From: Neckera pumila
Taxonomy: Eukaryota > Streptophyta > Bryopsida > Hypnales > Neckeraceae
Assembly: GCA_963969595.1 (NCBI GenBank)
Contig: OZ018412.1
Location: 994,501 to 1,058,500 of the forward strand
Length of the DNA stretch: 64,000 nucleotides
Reading direction: 5' to 3'
Within the stretch, counting starts at the first letter, position 1. The number at the start of each line of letters is the position of its first letter. Of this stretch, positions 48,839-61,926 are shown piece after piece. The notes beneath the pieces were generated by a model. It had not been told where the DNA came from. It ran no database searches and worked only from the letters and a program-made list of their open reading frames with translations. A program made the position numbers and the translations under genes.

Positions 48839-51546
48839 TAATGCACTTTGTGGTCACTTTCTGATCTCCAAAAAAAATCTGAAATGCGGTAAAGAATCGC
48901 CAACTACTGTGCCTTTAAAAAAATCTGTTGCCAAGTGTGAACTCCCAATTTTTTCCTCAAATCGCCACTATAGCAGTCCAAAAGAAATAGTAATCGCCTT
49001 TTCAATCATTTATAAAAATTGAAAAAAAAAAAAAAAAAAAAAAAATGCATCTAATCATAGGATCTTACACCTAACTAGTATGAGAATGTGTGGAAAAAAT
49101 TTCAGAATTTTTGACAACATAGATTGGAAGATATCTGTGTTTAAAGTGGAAAAAAAAAAGTTTCTCAGCACATTGCGGGACTAGATTTTATGACTTTGAA
49201 CATTTTTAACTTAAATTTTTTGCACTACAGATTTTTTTGCACCACAAAATCTAATTATAATAAAAATATATCTATTTTTTAAAATTAGAACATTGTCATC
49301 TTATGCTTATTGAAGGAAAGATGTGCATATGAATATTCCCTACATATCTCCACAATCAAATTTTAAGAATTCATCATTAATTGTTTTCAACAAAATATTA
49401 TGTAAAACCATGAATTTTTATTTTAAAAATTCACCAAAAATGGAGTTTTGCATTTTTGAAGTCAAAGTTTGGTGTGCATGATCATGACTACATAGGAATG
49501 CAATGATGTAAGAATTACATAAATTTAAAAAAAAATAGTAATTGAAGTTGTGTGGAAACAAAATGGGAGTGATAATACTTTTGTCCCGCATTGTACAAGG
49601 ACAAAGAAAATTATCCATCAAACAGTTATTGTCCGGTCCTCCGGCGTCCTTCGAGAATGATCACTGATTTTTGGACCAGTGGGTGATTGTTCATTTCTTC
49701 AAGTGATCTGAAAAGTCATCCACCAGACACTTTGCGTCCTTACAAGGTTAGAAAGGCTACATTGAGGTTTCAACATCCGGACAAACATGGAACTGGTCCT
49801 TTGGGGGGCAGAGCTTAAGGGAAAACGAAAACAAAAATAAGAATAACGAGGGTGTGATGGAGTACTGGCCTGCAAGTCAATTCCTTCTGAACAGATCACA
49901 CTATCCAGCAGAACATCCCAATTATATGGTCAACAGTGCAGCTTGACAGCTTTTATTAAAGCACTAGACTTCCATGATCTAGTGTATGTTCTCAAAACTA
50001 AGGACCTATCCTAGACAGGCCCTTTCGGCTTTGACTAAACAGTATTCTCCTCAACAATTCTTTAAAAACATCATCTGGAACTTGGCACATTTGAGTGACC
50101 AAATCATCTGAAACTTGCCAAATTCACGTAACCACATCTTTTGGTTTTGTACAGAACACAACCATCTGGAACGTCCCATACACAGCTGATTCAGGACTTC
50201 CTAGACAGATGATCCAGCTTGCCCACCAGAGCTCCCAGTAGGGTTACAGTGGTGCCTTCTTTGTCCCCTGCAGAGAGCCTGCTGCTATTCCTCGGCCATC
50301 GCTGTGCACCCTACCATTGCAACCTCCATGCTGACTCGAAAAGGATCCCAATAAAAGAAGGGCCTCTTGTTCAGATGAAGGGCGAATGAGGAAAGAGAAA
50401 AGAGAGGAAGAGGGAGCAGAAAAAAGAGTTGGGGTTTCACAGGGGGCGGTTTGAGAGTAAGGAAAAGAGTCAAGAGAGGGACAGAAAAGTGTACCAAGGA
50501 CAAGCCACAACAAAAAAGGGCTGTGCCTCGTTGGCTTCACAAAGAATTTGTAGGAGGAAAGAAAATGAACTAGTCAACGTGTCAAGGTCCCGGAAGCTAC
50601 AGAGACAAAGGAAGTAAGGACCCTAGTTAAAAACTGGGCTAAACAGATCTACAGAGAGAAGCTAGGAAAGCCATCTACGTCATCCACATAACGGAAAATT
50701 AATAGCCTAAGTTCGAATTCTACTGTTAAGTGATCTGACACGGAAATTTAGAGCTGAGGAAGACCAAGAAAAACCCGGCATATGGCACAGTACAGCACAT
50801 TTCCTTCAAGTAGCAATTTAATCTACCAGAGTCCAAAAAGGATTTAGTGGTTTACTGGCCACAGGTAGGCTATGTCATCGCTTCAGTTCAGATCACTACC
50901 GAAGGTGTTATTCTCTAACTGAGAGAAGGTGAGAGATAGTGACTAGGGCATTAAAATGCCCGAGACAAGAGACAGGTATGGGCAAACAAGGAAGCCGGAT
51001 TTAACCGTTGCTTCCGATCTACCCAATTTTCTCTCAACTTTCTGAAAATCAGATGCCCGTCCCAAGGAGCACTATGTACAGGTATGAAAACCCTAGCAGC
51101 ACGTAAAAGGCTGTTCCTAAAGGTCAGACATTGCGGGCTTGAATCTTTACAGCAGCTATGGAAGGTACACTCTTGACCAAATGAGTTGAAGTGATGTGAG
51201 TTCTGTGGATCTGTCATGAAAGGCAGCTAATTCAAGAGAGAGCTCCTCTATGAAAAAAGGGAACTCTACTCTCTCAGTCCGTTCACTACTAACGCTAGGC
51301 ATGAGATACGTACAGAGGGATAGCGACAAGTAGGCGAATAGAAAACCTGCGAAGACATCGGTTTCTGAAAAGAAAACCTGACCCCAGGACACGGTAACTA
51401 AAATACAGATGCGGGATTAGAAGTACTGCTTGAGAGGATTGGACCAAGAAAATTACGAACGGAGCTTCTATAAGACATGATGACACGTCATGCGCTCAAG
51501 ACTCTCCTGGTAAAACAAAGACAGAAAGAAAAATCCTACCCTGATT
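48839..51546. other. Intergenic DNA and probable SOV 3' flank
   Basis: Holds an A24 run (49022-49045) followed by about 200 bp related to the interior of the TTAA variant-B elements (ATCATAGGATCTTACACCTA region). From about 49.9 kb GC rises, consistent with transcribed 3' sequence of the minus-strand gene. Frames near 50.24-50.54 kb lack any domain. Confidence 0.4.
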
Positions 51547-54500
51547 TCAGGTGGCATACGAGCTCACATAAAGCTTCACTGCAACATCCAGGGGTCGATG
51601 ATCGGCTCCACCTCCGACTGAGTGCAAGGAGACGGGAACTGCCGAAAATAACCGTAGAGTCAAGGGCAAGACTGTGGGTTCAACCTCAGCATCACTTGCA
51701 AGTCCTTCTACATCAAAAGCTGGAGGACTCTCATACGGAAAATCTTTTCCAGCTAGTCTTTGTTCCACTTCTCGGATGATGTCTTCATAAGATTCTTTCT
51801 CTGGGCTACTACCAAGACCATCAGCAGGGTTGACGACCATCGCTATGTCAGCAACTGTCCTTTGCCTTCCAGACCTGCCCTGTGAACGTTTCTGCGGCGT
51901 AGCTTTCTTCGTTGGACAGATGTCAAGGACTAGTGTCCCAGTTGCTTCAAACCATTCCGCATTAACACCCTCAATCTCATCATAGTATATGCGACGTTCC
52001 ATCTGGGTAATTCAAAGACTCGTGAGCGTCAGAAATGTGGATTTCTTGCACCGACATTTACTTAAGGCCTAAAAACAAAAGAACACATGACCGATGTAAC
52101 TTCAAATCATCAACAGAAAATCCTCAAAATCAGCAAAACTTGACTCTACTGGTTCAATAATTTACTGAACACAATAATCGTCTCACGTGAAATACCCGAA
52201 ATGGAAGAGATAAGAGATGAAGAAATCTAATAACTGAGGATGCAACAAGCCACATACCGCTATCTTACAGATATATAATGTCATAAACTTTGGCCCCAAG
52301 GCAAGAACTCTTGAATCTGACGATAAGCGCTGCCAGACACATCCAACATACAGGTCAGGTCTATATGCTAATTTAAGTTCAAAATGAAGGTGCATTCTTT
52401 TTTGAATGAACAAAAATAATGCTGTTGGTACTATTATAATTTACAGACTAAACGCATGCACGACATTCACAATTTAGGAGATAGCTCGAAGAGTTTACCC
52501 CTTTCTTCTTCAGCATAGCCCACAGATAGAGCTTATCACTCGCCTCCTTCACATTTCGGCTGGCCATCTTCCTTTCATTACAGTGAGCAGCGATACCCAT
52601 GAGATCAGAACTGGCTGGCAGTTTATGCTTGTCAGCCGCTATTGCCAGCGCATTCTGGGCAATTGGAGAATCTGACGCAACTCTCTGTGACTTTGCACTC
52701 GAGAAGCACTGCTTCAATCGCAAATTCTTACCTATAAGAGGAACCACGCTATTCTTGTTTCCCTTACGAGATAAGGAGCTATCAGATGCAATGAGAATTT
52801 CTTCAGCCTCAAGAGCCGCAGATAACATGCGATGAACTAAAACATCAGGGTACCTTCGGATAGGAGAAGTGAAATGAGTATAAAGTGGACACGCAAGTGC
52901 ATAGTGCCCCCAGTCTTCTTCCTTGTCTTTCAATTCTCCGGTACAAAAGTACTTTGCCAGCTGCATCGGCTTTGTCGCGAACACCATCAGAATATTATAC
53001 AGGACTGGATCATGACTAACGCGGTCTTGCATCTTCTCTAGCGAGAGCCGCAAGGCACCGGAAGAGGATGTATCCAAGTCGAACTTGTTCTTCTCACAAA
53101 ATTCTTCGAACTCCTTCAGCTTTCGCATATTCGGTTCGGGGTGACGTCTTAGCAGGGCACTATCTGGAAAAGCATTTGAAATAACTTTGGCAACTGTCAT
53201 GTTGGCCAAAAGCATAAACTCCTCGACAACGAAATTTGAGTCTTTTGTTTTATACATCGAAGATTCATACGGTGTACCGTCTTCGTCCAAGGAGAACACA
53301 ATCTTTGAATTGTTCAGTTTCAGAGCACCTCCCTCAACTCGACTGTCCCTCCGTTTCTTGGCTATTTCGTAAAGTCCCAACACATCGGTCGTCACCTCTG
53401 ACCAGGAATGGTTGCCATAAATCTGGGGTAATGGCTGGTCCGATTTCGAAAGGCCCTCCCTAGCTTCAGCACCTTCCATATCCAAGAAAACACCCTCGAT
53501 CATATCTTGTGCATGCTGATAGGTAAGTTTGGCACATGAGTTTATGACGGTTCGCCCTATCCACTGGTCAAGAATCTCGCCTGATGCACTTATGTCCCAA
53601 ACAACAGAGAATGCAAGACGATCAACCCCGGGATTGAGAGAGCAAAGCTCTTCACACAGAAGTCGCGGAAGCATGGGCAAGACCCGCTGCTCAAGATAGA
53701 TGCTGGTGGATCTATGAGCAGACTCCTTGTCCAATTCAGAGCCAGGGGAAATGAAGTAAGACACATCTGCGATATGTACACCAACCCTCAATATCCCATT
53801 ACGAAGTTTCTCGACAGAAAGTGCATCGTCCAGATCCCGTGCAGTTGGTGGGTCGATTGAGAAAATTCGACACCGCCGTAGGTCGACCCTCTTCTTCATC
53901 TCTGAGACAGGTATCTTCCATGGAGTTCTAGGAAGACAATCCAGTGATGATTGAGGGAAGTCTGGAGGATGGGCATTGTTTTCGAATAGTATTGCCTTCA
54001 ACTGAGGTTCAATTTCTCCTCCCTGACCTAAGCTCTTAATCACTGTGGCCGAGGGAAGGTAGCTGTCCACCCGCCATGTATCAACCCTTGCGGCGACGAG
54101 TTCCGTAGAAACAGTTGAATCCCCTTCCTTTAGACGATGATACAAGTCGGCCGGAAGACAATTCGGAGGGACCAGCATTTTCGGACAACGGCTATCCACG
54201 GGCACCAGCAGCATCGTCACCACATTCTTACGCTTCTGAGGGGAGTCGTCTCGGAACCCTCTACCCGCTGATCTACCGCCACCCCGCTGATGCTGGGGCA
54301 CCTCGAGAAACCCTACCACAGACTCCCGTCGTGTAGAGTTTTGAACAATGGCCACAACTTTTGCAGTCGGCCTCTTCCCTGGGCATGATGATATCCGTGA
54401 TGTGAGACTGGCTACGGCTGCCGCAATTTTCCCACTAGAAACTCCACTTATTGGCTTACTACATACATTTTCCACTCTCTCCACCAACGTATCCCGCACA

Positions 54501-57500
54501 GTCACAGTTGATACTTTACTTGTCGCACTTGCTCGTCTCTCCATTGGACTTAGCAGCGCAACGGGACCTGTAGCACTCTCGCTAGTAGGTCTTTTCAGAA
54601 TTTGATATACTGTATTCCCGGACACAGTAGTCTTCTGGTCAACCAAGCGACCATTGTTGCATAATCCACTTTTAGATTTGCGAGTATCTTCCTGAATAGA
54701 CGAGACTTTCCTATTACAGTCCATCGAAATGAAGTTGCGATGACGAGTTTCTGAAAATCTATCATCCAGGCGTAAAAGATCTTTTACGTCCTCCGCCAAG
54801 TTCTCTGGGTGCTCAGTTTCAACCCCCGACATAGGAACCTCCAAAATATTTTTATCTCTTTCAGTTGCAGAAAAAACCCCATCACAAACTGTCGCAGGCT
54901 CGGGACTCGCTTGCCTTACAAAAGAACCCTTCAATCTGGACCAAGCGGAAGTTGGTTCAATCATCACTGCTACGATATCCCCTTCCATCTGGAAAATTAA
55001 CAGGTGAGAACAGTAAAAAAATAAATGACGGACTGTAATGTTAACAGCTGAACGTTTTACAGAGCACAATTCAAAATTATGCTTTCAAAAAATTTCTTTC
55101 AAAAAAACACTTTCAAAATTGGCAACGTTAAGTACACTGAGCAACTGTACATACCGCTCGATTTTGCGCCGGTAAGCCATCAATTAGTAGATCCAGGGGC
55201 AAACCGTCTACTGTCACATAAGCCTGCATTAAGAGTTAGTACAAACAATAGTGATGTATAACATGGAGTACAGACCAACGAATTCGTTCTGTATAGCCAG
55301 CAGATTTAGTTCAAGATATGTCCCAACAATCTTAGATTTTACTGCAAAAACGTACACAGAATGATTAAAGCTCGAAGTTAAGAAGAAAAATCACGTGCAT
55401 TACCTCATGACGGTTGTGAGAATTAACTCGAAATGTAGCCTTAAAAATCTGGCCTTCCTGTAAAAGAAGGCAGCACCTCATTACAACAGCAATGCACAAT
55501 CCAGGAATACCCTGAAGGGTTCTCAGAGTTCAACAGAAGAAACTACATAATAATAATCTAGACCATAAATACAGCGATTGCGTCCACCACCGCGGCTCAT
55601 GCAAAAGCTAATTCAAGCACACAGAAAACACACCTCTATCGCCTGGTTGACCGCTTCAGAAGACCAATGGTCAGAGAACATTTTCGACTGGACAGAATTT
55701 CGGCCAGCTCCTACAACTGGCTGCGCTGCAGAGAGAAGCTCCATTACTGGTCCCCCACAAGATTCATATGGCGAGCCAAGCAAGCTCGAGGCTGGCCCGG
55801 GCCATGAGTGAGAGGACTCTGAAAGCCCCTCCCCCGTCGAGCCAATTGAAGGCACATTACACGCTGCCTCCTCATTTACTCCGGAGGACAGAGCCTTCCA
55901 CTGTGATTGCGAATCCTGAAACTGTGTCTTCAAAGTAGGCGATCTGGAAGATGATACCGGTGAAGATCTCCTTATCCGTTTCTCTGTAGCAGGCTGTTTT
56001 GTACCCATGCCATGCACACCACCCTTTTTCGACTCTGAGTAGTCATTTTGAACCCTCGATGACTTCGGGAATGACACCTTCGTCTTTACGATCGCTGAAG
56101 AAGGACTCCCTGTTTTGTTTCCGGATTCAGCACTAGACACCAGAACCTCCTGCACAATTCCATTACTATATCTAGTTCCGGTTCCTGAAGAACCACTTAA
56201 AATCACCGACTTCGGGTTCGCATATCTACTTCCATCTTGCCATGTACTGGTGCTACTTGCGTCGCTTTTTTCTTCCTGCCGTGTTGCCATATGGAAGTTG
56301 CAATTCTCCGAATATGTTTCCTCAAATCTTGTCATCAAATCTGACGAGCTGGTCGCAGGCGGAGTCGAAACCTCACCTTCTGAACTGTCATTCCCAATAA
56401 AGTCCTCCTTGAGATTCGCTTCAGAGGCACTCGAGCTTTCTGGGCTAACTACGTCAAGTGCGGGACTGTAGGCTGACGTCGGCGACGCCACAAGAGGAGA
56501 AAAATCCTCTACGTATCTCACATCAGAACTATGGGGAAACTCACTTCGTCCTGAAGGAGAGGAAGAAACATGCTGTACAATATTCCCCTCAGGTCTCGAA
56601 CAAGGCTCACCAGATGAAGTAGCTGGTTTAACGCTAAAAAAAGAAAGCTTAGTCTTAAAGGAAGGATTAGGGATAGAACTAGGACTGGGGCTTGACAACA
56701 AGGATGCATAATTGTTCGTGCCACGCAGAGGAGCTTCCTTACAAATTTGCTGCGCTTGTGCTTTAATGCCTCCCTCCTTCAAATCTCCTACAAAAGCACA
56801 TCCACTAGGACGAAATTCAGAACACATTCAAACAATACGAGAATCTCATAACTTCTAATGAGTTTAAATTACAGACTAGAACTCGCCGGAGAAGGGAACG
56901 ACGGAACCCAAACACATACACTAGCATCGGCTCTGCTCTCAAGAATTCACTATGAAAAGCATACCAACTGACTGAGGAAGAGGAAACCCTAGAAGTGCAC
57001 GGCCATCGACCGACCAGGCTCTACGGAAAAGCCATGCACGCAGACAAATTTATCACTTAAAACTCAGGAGCATCAATATCCGTGCGAGGAGGATCACGCG
57101 ACCCGAAAGGCACAGGGTGTGTGCAAGGGAACCTACCGATTGGAAAGGAAGAGGAGAAACCATTCTCAGGCGAAAGCCCGCCATAACCATCCGGTCGTCT
57201 TGTTTTCCTGCCCGGTCTTTTGCGGCCGCTTCCAGTCACGTCTCGCCCAGGCTCTAAAACGCCAGCGATAGGCATGACGGGTGACATCGAGTGCGCAGGC
57301 AACAATCCCAGGGTCTGCGGTGACGGCGGCGCGGCGTTGCCATAAGCCTTAACGACGACTCGCTCCTCCCGATGGCGCTCAGCCTCCAGCATGTGAAAAC
57401 CAGGCTCCGACATGGAGCGGTGCACAGAAGTGGCTACGGACGATGACGCCGACGCCGACGCCGACGAGGAGCATCGCACCTTATCCTTGGTATGCGAAGA

Positions 57501-57572
57501 GTTGGGGTTGTGGTGAGAGGAGTAGCGAGGCCTGTCCCCTCCACCTCCACCACTGGATGCCTCCGGTTTCAT
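51547..57572 (-). CDS. SOV: DIS3L2/SOV-type 3'-5' exoribonuclease (7 exons)
   Basis: An RNase II/RNB enzyme of the plant SUPPRESSOR OF VARICOSE type. Family members degrade cytoplasmic RNA 3' to 5' without the exosome core. Exons on the minus strand are 57572-57137, 56787-55634, 55457-55404, 55223-55155, 54988-52499, 52329-52258 and 52002-51547, all GT-AG with consistent phase, for about 1576 aa. The start is the first ATG in frame (MKPEASSGGGGG). Residues 1 to about 515 are Ser/Pro-rich and probably disordered. The first cold-shock domain spans about 518-585 (GQIFKATFRVNSHNRHEAYV). After another disordered insert comes the second cold-shock region. The RNB domain carries the catalytic IDPPTARDLDDA (D950, D956, D958, D959) and TSPIRRYPDVLVHRM (about 1278). 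An S1-like C-terminus ends VAVKLYVSSYAT. No PIN domain, as expected for DIS3L2 rather than DIS3. The N-terminus is much longer than the 1055 aa I recall for Arabidopsis SOV. Confidence 0.95.
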
Positions 57573-58140
57573 ATCTCGCTCCACGTCTATCTATGGGTAG
57601 CGGCGAACACTCCGTGACGCTGCAAACGCCAAGCAGTCTCCAGCGTGCGAGCGGGAGGGTGGGGTGGGGTGGGTGCGTGATGAGAGATCTGGAGCCAACG
57701 CCAAACTCAGTGCGGCCGCGCGGGCGGCGAGCGGCCGATGCGACGGCCAATCCGGTGTGATCGTCGGGGAAGGAGGGTGGGAGCCTGAAGGGTGCCACTG
57801 AAGAAGCTTTGAGAGCGCTGCCCTGGTGCGAAGGCGGCCTGTTCGGTGCCCTCGGGCGGTGCGAAGTGGAACTTCAATGAAATACAAGAAGAAGAATGCG
57901 AGAGAGGGCGAGGAGGGCAGTACTCAAGGTGAAGGGCGGGAGCGAGCGTGATGCTGCCTTGTCTGGTGGGGATGAGGGATGCTCCTACTGCCGTGGGCAC
58001 TCGGCACGAAATTAACTTAAGTTATTTATCTCCCACGTACCGGTACTGTAGTGGGAGGCAGCCGCTGCCCAAAGCCAGGGTCTGCCCGGCGCAGCTCCCC
58101 AAGCCAAAGTCCTGCCAGTCCAGGCAGCTGTCCCAATGAG
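57573..58140 (-). promoter_or_regulatory. GC-rich 5' region of the SOV-type gene
   Basis: GC-rich to about 58.1 kb, dropping sharply to AT-rich beyond. No strong TATA box (only GATAAATAAC near 58032-58023 on the minus strand). Open frames in this island reflect composition. The promoter role is inferred. Confidence 0.4.
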
Positions 58141-58251
58141 GTTACGACACGTGAATACATCTGAATAGCAATTGAGCGCTGTTCCCTCCGTTTACTCTGG
58201 AAGGACGCAGTCCCTCATGACCAAGGTAGTCACCAAAACACAGCTCCAATT

Positions 58252-59556
58252 AGGGCCGGTTTATACTTGGGGCCAGATTGAAGGCCGATCAGAACTCTCT
58301 AAGTTTGAACCAACAGGATCATTCAATTTCTCTCAATCCGGCCCAAGGGCTTTATACTTAGGGTCGGATGGAACCACCGCTCACCCTATGTGTCGCCTTA
58401 GGTGGCATGATTTTGGCGCCAAACCATCCAGCCCCAAGGGAGCAATCGGGACGAGGTTTTGGGTGGCCCAAACTTCCATCTCGGGTCAAATGGAGCCCCT
58501 CTATTGGATTGTGCAAATATCCACCATCTATCAATGCAAGGTCTTTTTTCTTTTCTTTTTTGGTAAATGCTTATTAATGTCCTCCCATCTATCAACCTTT
58601 GCTGAATTCTTGGAGCACTGGTACTTTCTTATTTATTTTTTGGAGCACTGCTGCTGGCACTTTCTTGTTTAATTATATGAAAAGATAATTTGTTCTCATG
58701 CATATTATCTTTGTTTAGTGAATAACTTATATTAGGATCATATTGCCATTTAGACTCTGTCCAATGTTTGCACATAAGATTTTTAACAAACTCTCTGGTT
58801 ACATGAAATTCTTTGCAAAGCCAGTCCAGTGTGATTTTTTGGTCTGATGAATTATATCACATTATGTTTTTTAAAGCTAATTGAATGGGTTTCAGTTATA
58901 GGGTTCAAGAATATAATATTTATTTCTTGTTCCGATGACAGATACTTGAAAAAAGAATATTATTACATTACTAAAAATAACATGTATGGTATAACCTGAT
59001 TTACATTTATCATTGAATTCATTCAAGTTATTGTAATAAAAAATCCCATACTTTTTTTTAAAATAAAACTAAAAACATAGATTCAATTTATTTTTTTAAA
59101 AGACGTTTTCTCAAATTGTGTGTTTAGTTTTATGATTATTTTCAAACCCCTATATTCCTATAGTGACAAGACCAAAATTATTTATTGCTTAAAATTCTTT
59201 AAATTCTCATGAAAATAAATGACGACTATTATGGGGCTAAAAGAAATAGAAAAAATAGGAAGAAAAAGTAAAAGGTTAAAAAAAAACTTTCTTTTATTTT
59301 CAAAATATATAAAAAATAGAGAGAGAAAGGAAACATGCTTGTTTTTATATTTTTTTAATTGAGCATTGAGAAAATCCAAGAGCACATGAATTGGAAATTG
59401 GGCCCTAGAATCCGGCCCAAGGGCTTTACATTAGTTGGGGCCGGATTGAAGAATTGGGGCCGGATTGTGGACCCAATTGTGGGCCAGATTGTGGGCCAGA
59501 TTGAAGGCAAATCCGGCCAGCCTTCCATTCGACCCCAGGCCAAGTATAAATAGGCC
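58252..59556. mobile_element. Candidate 1.3-kb element with GGCC-rich termini
   Basis: The left end AGGGCCGGTTTATACTTGG and the inverse of the right end, AGGCCTATTTATACTTGG, match over about 18 bp with differences. Inside both ends, GGGCCAGATTG/GGGCCGGATTG and TCCGGCCCAAGGGCTTTA recur several times (58336-58358, 59411-59510), resembling subterminal transposase-binding repeats. The core is AT-rich and non-coding. The superfamily is unknown. Confidence 0.5.
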
Positions 59557-60480
59557 TTTAGTGGACCAAGATGGCTATTTTTCTACAATGAATAGTGAGG
59601 GCGTCCATCAAATTCATCGACTTTGATTGGTTTGCATCGTCACTTTAGGATTAACCCTAGAATGCTAAATAGAAATCATCTTTTTTTGATATTGTGTAAA
59701 TCATTTGCTTAAAAAATCCAAGAATACTCATTGTCACCCCCTCATAGGGGTGATCTCCCGTAAGTGAGAGGCCCCTAAATGAAAGAGAAGTGCCTCTCCG
59801 GGGATTTACGGAAGTCAAACTATTATATAAGACCTCCCTTTTCCATACAAAATTCTAAAGGATGAATATTTTCTCCTCTATATTACATAAAAGGATTCTT
59901 TGTCATCCTCTGCACATTTAGTATCTACAACATCCTTTTAGATTTACTCCTATAATGTTGTTGTGGACATCAAATGTTTATTTGGATGATTTCACCTACA
60001 ATTGTAGGATGGAAGAAAACATTTTTTCATCCAATATTCTTTGAAAAGTACTTCAATAAATTTTCATAGAATAGTATTGTAAATTCTCTAATAGTGACAT
60101 TATTGATTTTTCTAAAGAAAAAGATGCATAATTCTCAGATCATGTTTGTAGTGTATTTGACCATTTCTTGTTATTTACTCCTAATGTGAAATTTAGCCAC
60201 GAAATGATATTTTTTGGATTTGAGTCCAGCTAATGAAATGAAGCTTATCAAGTGTAGTTTCTCTGCCAATTGGAAACTTTGAAAAATTCATAAATTTCAA
60301 CATTTTAAAGCAATATGAACTTTGGACTTATAACCATGATTTGTTGATTTTCTAATTTAAAAGTGATATGGTAGTTTTGGTTATATCATGATGTTATGCA
60401 TTGTAATAAAAATCTACAGTAAAAATTTCAAATTTTTTGAGTATATTCTGTATTTCATATGAATTTTCTACATTTTTGGT
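59557..60480. other. AT-rich intergenic DNA
   Basis: No gene seen. A short hairpin-like stretch lies near 59743-59775 (CCCCTCATAGGGG). Confidence 0.45.
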
Positions 60481-60483
60481 GTA

Positions 60484-61058
60484 AAAAATCACAATAATTT
60501 CAAGTTTTTCCAAAAGAAAATTAAAAATTTTATGATTTGTTGTAGACATATGATCATATTCATTATTTGCCACAAATGCAAAGTCATTGTCAAATTCTTT
60601 GGTATTAGCTTTGTTGTCACTTTCATTCTTAGAACTCCAACAATTCTATATAAAGTGGCTAGCCTGCCACACTTATACCACATGCGTATTTCTTTGCATT
60701 GTTGTGAGCTTCCACCTTTGTCATGTCATAAGATGAATATTGCCCCTCATTTATGGAACGTATTCTCTTTCCTCTTGGATACCTCATGCATCAATCTTGC
60801 CACAATAAACATAATAGTGAATTCCAACATGGACTTTGTATCCAATGCCATAATGATATACGAATCCAAAGGCGAAAAACTCTTAAGAAGAGTCATGACA
60901 ACATCTCCATTTGTTGCAGGTGCTTCCAAGTAAAGGAGTTGGTCCGCAAGCTTCTTTACCTTGTTGATGAAATCAAGCATATCATCATCCTCTTGCATCT
61001 TGCACGTGAAGAACTTGCGGCAAATGATGAATATGTTAGCTTGATTTAGAAAAAGCAA
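60484..61058 (-). pseudogene. Ty1/copia gag remnant
   Basis: The minus-strand frame 61058-60747 reads like a copia Gag: MQEDDDMLDFINKVKKLADQ, then TNGDVVMTLLKSF, then FIVARLMHEVSKRKEN. Further downstream, a shifted frame gives a partial zinc-knuckle tail (HFI then NCWSSKNESDNK) and DFAFVANNEYD, the expected order. No protease, integrase or reverse transcriptase follows, and no LTR is seen, so it is a truncated dead copy. Confidence 0.75.
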
Positions 61059-61181
61059 AATTTTACTAGAAAATTGATTTCTAGTTGATGGTTATATATT
61101 TTTTATTTTATTTTTCAATGTGCTAATGCTCTGTATTTTTAAAATTGATTTAAAAACTAATGTTTTTAACAAAATGCACTA

Positions 61182-61435
61182 CACTAAAAATGATATTTAG
61201 TGTAGTATGACATTTAGTGTTTTACCCCCCTACCAGCCACAACACTAAATCTAATTTGTAGCGGATTTAGTTCATTTTTTTAACGTGTTCTAACACTAAA
61301 TGTAAACCTTTTCAGATTTCAGATTTACCATAGAGCATATTTAGTGTTAGAAATTAGATTTAGTGTTACTTACTTATGATATTTTGTGTCAAGGTTCGTA
61401 ATTAGTGTTGCCAACACTAAATATCATTTTTAGTG
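61182..61435. mobile_element. 254-bp TA-flanked MITE
   Basis: Same family as 48551-48838, with termini CACTAAAAATGATATTTAGT and the inverse, flanked by TA. An ACT also borders both sides if the element is drawn one or two bases wider, so the exact target duplication is ambiguous. It has a single 17-bp unit where the other copy has three. Confidence 0.8.
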
Positions 61436-61662
61436 TACTCTTTGAAGAATCTTGTACACAAAAGAGGTAGACCATACTATACATTTTTCCACATGCCCAA
61501 CTTTAATTATTTATTTGGCAGGAAATATATCCCCTGAGACCATTGAATATGATAATATAGAAATTCAATCCAAATAAATGAATGTATGTATTTTGGACTT
61601 TAGACTGAAGTCTAGTAAGCTTCATTGACTTCTAATTTTGAATTTAGACTGTGAAATACTTA
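61436..61662. other. Short AT-rich gap
   Basis: Nothing recognisable. Confidence 0.5.
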
Positions 61663-61926
61663 CATTAGAAGAGATTTGAGGGCAAGGGCGTGCCATTTCA
61701 GACCTTCTCCCCTTGATAGGAACTACAGTATTGTTGTCAAAGTCTTATATAATAAAAAAAAATTGGAACATTTTTAAAAACAAAAAATATTTTGGAGATT
61801 AATTAAATATTAATATTTGATGTAGCTTTGTCTCGACTACGTTAGACTACAAATGTGGCAAAGTTCCTATAGTTCCTATAGTCCAAGAACTTGCAGTCTT
61901 ATGAAGCACTCAAATCTCTTCTAATA
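61663..61926. mobile_element. MITE, CATTAGAAGAG family, copy 3
   Basis: The left end CATTAGAAGAGATTTGAGG and the right end CTCAAATCTCTTCTAATAG are inverted over 17 exact bases (ATTAGAAGAGATTTGAG). Non-coding interior with repeated AGTTCCTAT. No clear target duplication. Confidence 0.75.

Noticed and set aside
50244..50617. Small open frames on both strands near 50.4 kb
   Set aside because: No domain, no start context or splice support. Probably transcribed 3' flank of the SOV-type gene.
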